From NCBI GenBank assembly GCA_037389465.1, contig JAZARR010000032.1, forward strand, positions 2,986,001 to 3,050,000: a stretch of DNA of 64,000 nucleotides, given 5' to 3'. Positions 1 to 64,000 of this stretch are shown piece after piece. The notes under the pieces are model-generated. The model searched no databases, was not told the DNA's origin, and worked only from the letters and a program-made list of their open reading frames with translations. Made by a program: the position numbers and the translations under genes. The DNA is from Baylisascaris procyonis (lineage: Eukaryota > Nematoda > Chromadorea > Rhabditida > Ascarididae). Each line of letters starts with the position of its first letter. Position 1 is the first letter of the stretch.

Positions 1-1030
1 TCTCTTTTAGTGTTTTCAAAAAAAAAAAAAAAGATAAAACTCTGAACAGATCTTCAAAAAAAAAACAGAAAAATAATAAAACGGTAATTTATAAATGGAA
101 TTAAAGCAGCATAGATAAAACAGTGCAGAAGACATCAACACTATGAAATCTAAAGTATACGCTTCTAGATCATGCTATATACTATTATCTATTAATTGAT
201 TGCATTCATTTTTGAATAATTCATTCTCATTCATCATTCCACAAGCAATTCGCATACGCTCACCAGCATAAATAAAATATAGATCTACTAGCATGTTGTA
301 TTATAAGTTTGCCTCTCTAGTGGCGCAAACGTCACAATTATATAAGTAATAGTGAGTTTTGATGCCGTATTAGTTCGCATATATTAGATTAGACGGCGAA
401 CAGTCTAGGTAAAGTTAGTCCGGAGCTTAGAAATATGTGAAGTTTCACAAGGTAGTAAACGACATTCCAAACCATCTAGGTACAGTTTTGACCTTTTACA
501 TCAAACACCGCTTCCTTTTCAATTGTCAATAAATTCATTTAAAGAATATTTCAGGTGTTATATTCCTCTATTTCCTTTCTTTGCCTCCAAAAAGGCAAAG
601 GCGACTTTTAGAACAGATGTTTCACCTGTACAAATTGCAGGTTTAGACATGTATGACCGTTTACAACTTTCAGGTGTGCCAATCGAGGATATCGAATTAA
701 CTCATTTCAATATATGTCAACAGCAAAGATATATACGTAAACGTATATTTTTTTTGTCGTTTAAGTTGACAGATTTTAGTAATTTAACGCATTTAACGCC
801 GAAACCTTTAAAAAGATATTTGAGCTCATTTTATCTATTAGATGAAAATCACCTCAATCAAATATATATTGAAAAACTCTCGATGGAATAACTAGGATGA
901 AAGGAATATTAATAGGATTGTGAGTATCGAAAAAATAGAATGAGTTGAACAAATGTGCTCGTTGAAATAATGCTAATATGCATGCTCGTTCATTTCGTGA
1001 GTGTTATTAACACTCGCTTATACCACATAC
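1..1030. other. Sequence 3' of exon 34, no further exon recognised
   Basis: The channel needs at least one more exon entered in phase 1, but the distal C-terminus of these channels is poorly conserved and I could not place it here. A 122-codon open frame on the plus strand (523-891) has no recognisable similarity; it is modestly long for such AT-rich DNA and may be chance. Otherwise the stretch is AT-rich with short A runs. Confidence 0.5.
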
Positions 1031-62353
<61,323 letters not shown>

Positions 62354-62642
62354 TGGACTAGTTCATTTGTTCTCGCAGAACGGTGCCATCAATGAGCTCT
62401 CGTCGCAGCAAGCCTCCGCGCTCCCACTGCGTGGCTATTGATTAGCAGACGTCGAGGCACACACATACACTCACACACCACGGCTATAGCTTAGCTTCTT
62501 GAAGCTTTTTCTCCCTGCAGCTGTCAGCCGGCGCCAATCTCTAGCCGTTCCTCTGCTTCTCCCCTCACATATCTGCTTCCCCTTTGCGCTTCCTCCTATC
62601 CGTTACAGCAGTGAATAATTTGCATATTTCACGTACCCAGCA

Positions 62643-62961
62643 TTGACGCCTGAGGCTATCTGGCAAAAAGCTGCTGTGTTCATGTCACTTCAACTTAGTG
62701 CATATAAAATCCATAGCCAAAAGTGTGGCACTGGACATGGATTTGTGTGGCATGGGACGATGCTTCTCACTGCCAAGAGGCCGCACTCACCGACAGCATT
62801 TAGCAGAGAGCGTTTCTATTCGTGCCTCAACAGATCTTTACGCCAGCGGGGGCGATCTAAGACGAGAGCGAAATCTTCACCAATGCAACTTGCCATTCTT
62901 TCTTTTATTTTCCCTTGCATTATTCGCACAAGGCATCATCAATATCAACTATGAGTATTGA
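62643..62961 (+). other. Overlapping plus-strand open frames, possible exon
   Basis: Two plus-strand frames stay open together for over 250 nt in a patch of higher GC than its surroundings, just upstream of candidate exon 1a. The 62698-62961 frame ends in a hydrophobic segment (LPFFLLFSLALFAQG) before its stop codon, as a C-terminal membrane helix might. I recognise no family. It could be the last exon of a neighbouring plus-strand gene, part of a promoter or 5' leader, or chance. Confidence 0.25.
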
Positions 62962-63563
62962 TTCATAAACGCTCCGATGTGGCACCTCTCATTGGCGCCC
63001 ATTCTACATTTGACAAAAAATGTGCCGAAATATGACACAAAAAGCCGTGGGCAAATTACGATCCTCCCAGAGCATCGATCAACCGCCATTACATCGCCGC
63101 GCAAATAAATTTCCGTCGAGATAAAAGAGCCAGCCTTGTTATAGTTGGTGTTTTTCTTATAGCTTCTGAATACTTCGCAGTTATACTGAAGAATTATAAT
63201 CGCTCTTTAACGATTCCCATACGTGTATGCATTTCGGGAAACCTCCCTTCTAGGCAGCTTCAATCTCGCATTGTAACTAAACAAAATGGCGCATTCGTTG
63301 AAAACTTCTATTGTGATACACTGACGACAGCTCGTTAGAATGGGATGTGTTAAAAAAGTCATTGGATGAGTATGCAAATATAATCTTGGCGTCGATCTAT
63401 GGACCCGGAAGCGAAGTGCGCAGCCGGTCGAATAAATTCAAAGGAATTTGAGAACGCTTTCGTTCCTGTTCTACTGTTGTCCTACGGCAAGAGTCGCACA
63501 CTGCAGTCGTTAAATATGACTAGCCATGTAACTAAACCAGCGCAAAAATCTCATAGGAGCATG

Positions 63564-63567
<4 letters not shown>

Positions 63568-63617
<50 letters not shown>
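63568..63617. repeat. (TA)25 microsatellite
   Basis: TA tract in the upstream region, followed by a CA-rich tract. Confidence 0.98.
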
Positions 63618-63620
<3 letters not shown>

Positions 63621-63699
63621 ATTCGCATGCAGACGCACACAGACTTACATAAATTCTCACTCATATAGACACCATACACTCAAAAACGTAGGAATATGC

Positions 63700-63815
63700 T
63701 CATATATACACTCTCGCACACACATGCCATATATACACGCGCACGCTTACACATACACACACGCAAACAAGCATACAAGCGCACACACGCACGAACACAT
63801 GATCACAGACTGCGA
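63700..63815. repeat. CA-rich imperfect microsatellite
   Basis: About 115 nt of CACA and GCGCAC units, alternating purine-pyrimidine, close to the TA tract at 63568-63617 and upstream of candidate exon 1a. Confidence 0.9.
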
Positions 63816-64000
63816 ACTCACTCACAGTTGCGGCTGCAGTATGAGTAAAAAGATTTATAGCGTTTGTCCAGTGTAAATGAGTGGAGAAATAAGGCACATC
63901 TGAGCATTACCCGTTTCTCTCTCTTCTTTCTCCTGCCCTCCAGTTCAGCTATCAACTTCGGGGTTTTCAGAAAATGATTCGCCACGGGACGTTATTTCAA

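Larger units (their letters stand above)
62962..64000. other. Upstream region, no gene recognised
   Basis: Contains the TA tract at 63568-63617 and the CA-rich tract at 63700-63815. No exon with channel similarity and no clear promoter element was seen. Confidence 0.5.

Overview
The window is a stretch of AT-rich animal DNA, almost certainly from a nematode. It is filled by one large multi-exon gene on the minus strand: the alpha-1 subunit of an L-type (Cav1) voltage-gated calcium channel, the family of Caenorhabditis elegans EGL-19. I rebuilt 33 consecutive coding exons (called exons 2-34) from splice signals, intron phase and protein similarity. Every junction keeps the reading frame. The joined exons plus a short first exon encode about 1,534 residues, running from the cytoplasmic N-terminus through all four six-helix repeats to the IQ calmodulin-binding motif. 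The nematode assignment rests on the protein sequence and the many T-rich (T)TTCAG acceptors. Species cannot be told from the sequence; the introns, mostly 0.3-4 kb, are longer than is usual in C. elegans.

Layout, reading the gene 5' to 3' (high to low coordinates). 62354-64000 is upstream DNA with CA-rich and TA repeats. 62347-62353 and 45619-45634 are two competing candidate first coding exons; both end in phase 1 and both join exon 2 in frame. Exons 2-3 (39592-39683, 38517-38689) encode the cytoplasmic N-terminus. Exons 4-10 (37917 down to 24717) encode repeat I. Exons 11-13 (23908-22235) encode the I-II loop with the beta-subunit binding site. Exons 14-19 (21598-16679) encode repeat II. 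Exons 20-21 (16029-15355) encode a short acidic II-III loop. Exons 22-26 (14262-10104) encode repeat III. Exons 27-32 (9136-4690) encode repeat IV and the EF-hand region. Exons 33-34 (2794-2590, 1126-1031) encode the pre-IQ and IQ region. The rest of the C-terminus lies beyond position 1 or was not recognised in 1-1030.

The four pore glutamates (one per repeat), the charged S4 helices, the complete alpha-interaction domain, the EF-hand and the IQ motif are all present, so the gene looks intact and should make a high-voltage-activated calcium channel of muscle and other excitable cells. Points of note are phenylalanine at two positions that are tyrosines of the mammalian dihydropyridine site, one GC-AG intron, and the two alternative starts.

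The non-coding DNA holds eight (TA)n microsatellites, a CA microsatellite, long poly-A and poly-G tracts, a G-quadruplex motif, a perfect 15-bp-arm hairpin, paired CRE sites, and a roughly 780-bp dispersed repeat present twice in the same orientation. I saw no rRNA, convincing tRNA, CRISPR array or recognisable transposase. No novel biological system is evident; the most useful observations concern the channel and its gene structure.
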